The notes beneath the pieces were generated by a model. It saw only the letters and a list, made by a program, of their open reading frames with translations, was not told the origin of the DNA and searched no databases. This document shows positions 63,971-64,000 of a stretch of DNA of 64,000 bases, one piece after another (position 1 is the first letter of the stretch; the number at the start of each line of letters is the position of its first letter). Made by a program: the position numbers and the translations under genes. Source of the stretch: Astropecten irregularis (lineage: Eukaryota; Echinodermata; Asteroidea; Paxillosida; Astropectinidae); NCBI GenBank assembly GCA_963971285.1, contig OZ020250.1:13810499-13874498 (forward strand), written 5' to 3'.

Positions 63971-64000
63971 AAAGGTACATAATCATACTTTGGCAGCATA
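63971..64000. mobile_element. left end of a TTAA-type MITE cut by the window edge
   Basis: AGGTACATAATCATACTTTG and GGCAGCATA match the family's left terminus. Confidence 0.5.

Overview
This window is nuclear DNA from an animal. The genes are split by GT-AG introns, coding exons make up only about 9% of the sequence, and the rest is crowded with short inverted-repeat transposons (MITEs), tRNA-derived SINEs and LINE fragments. The two proteins are animal types, and the repeat style suggests a marine invertebrate deuterostome. My best guess is an echinoderm, perhaps a sea star, but that is inference. Nothing bacterial, plasmid-like or CRISPR-like was seen.

Layout. From 1 to 7.4 kb there is no recognisable host gene, only repeats and possibly 3' UTR of the next gene. 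From 7,471 to 27,425 on the minus strand lies a complete coding region for the transcriptional co-repressor SIN3 (SIN3A/SIN3B ancestor). It has 23 coding exons whose phases all agree and predicts about 1,431 residues, with PAH1, PAH2, PAH3, the HDAC-interaction region and the SIN3 C-terminal domain. The 5' UTR holds a tiny upstream ORF whose stop overlaps the main start. From 27.9 to 40.2 kb is intergenic or 5'-flanking DNA with a stack of DNA transposons and a possible promoter (CRE plus CCAAT box) near 37.7 kb. From 40.3 to 41.57 kb is a 22-bp minisatellite of about 58 units. From 41,746 to 57,134 on the minus strand is a complete selenium-binding protein 1 / methanethiol oxidase gene with 10 coding exons and about 481 residues. 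From 57.2 to 62.17 kb is repeat-rich intergenic DNA. At 62,171-62,336 on the minus strand is the last exon of a second SELENBP1 copy in head-to-tail tandem; the rest of it lies beyond the window.

The SIN3 and SELENBP1 products are not known to act together: one is a nuclear HDAC scaffold, the other a soluble sulfur-metabolism enzyme. The most unusual observations are four. (1) The 3' end of SELENBP1 exon 2, including its splice donor, is tandemly copied into the following intron and stays open in frame. (2) Hammerhead-ribozyme-like folds recur, and two copies differ by compensatory stem changes. (3) A set of MITEs shares the same outer ends but has different cores. (4) The minisatellite begins about 170 bp past the SELENBP1 stop codon. 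All exon boundaries were worked out by eye from splice signals, phase continuity and protein family resemblance; no transcript or database evidence was available.
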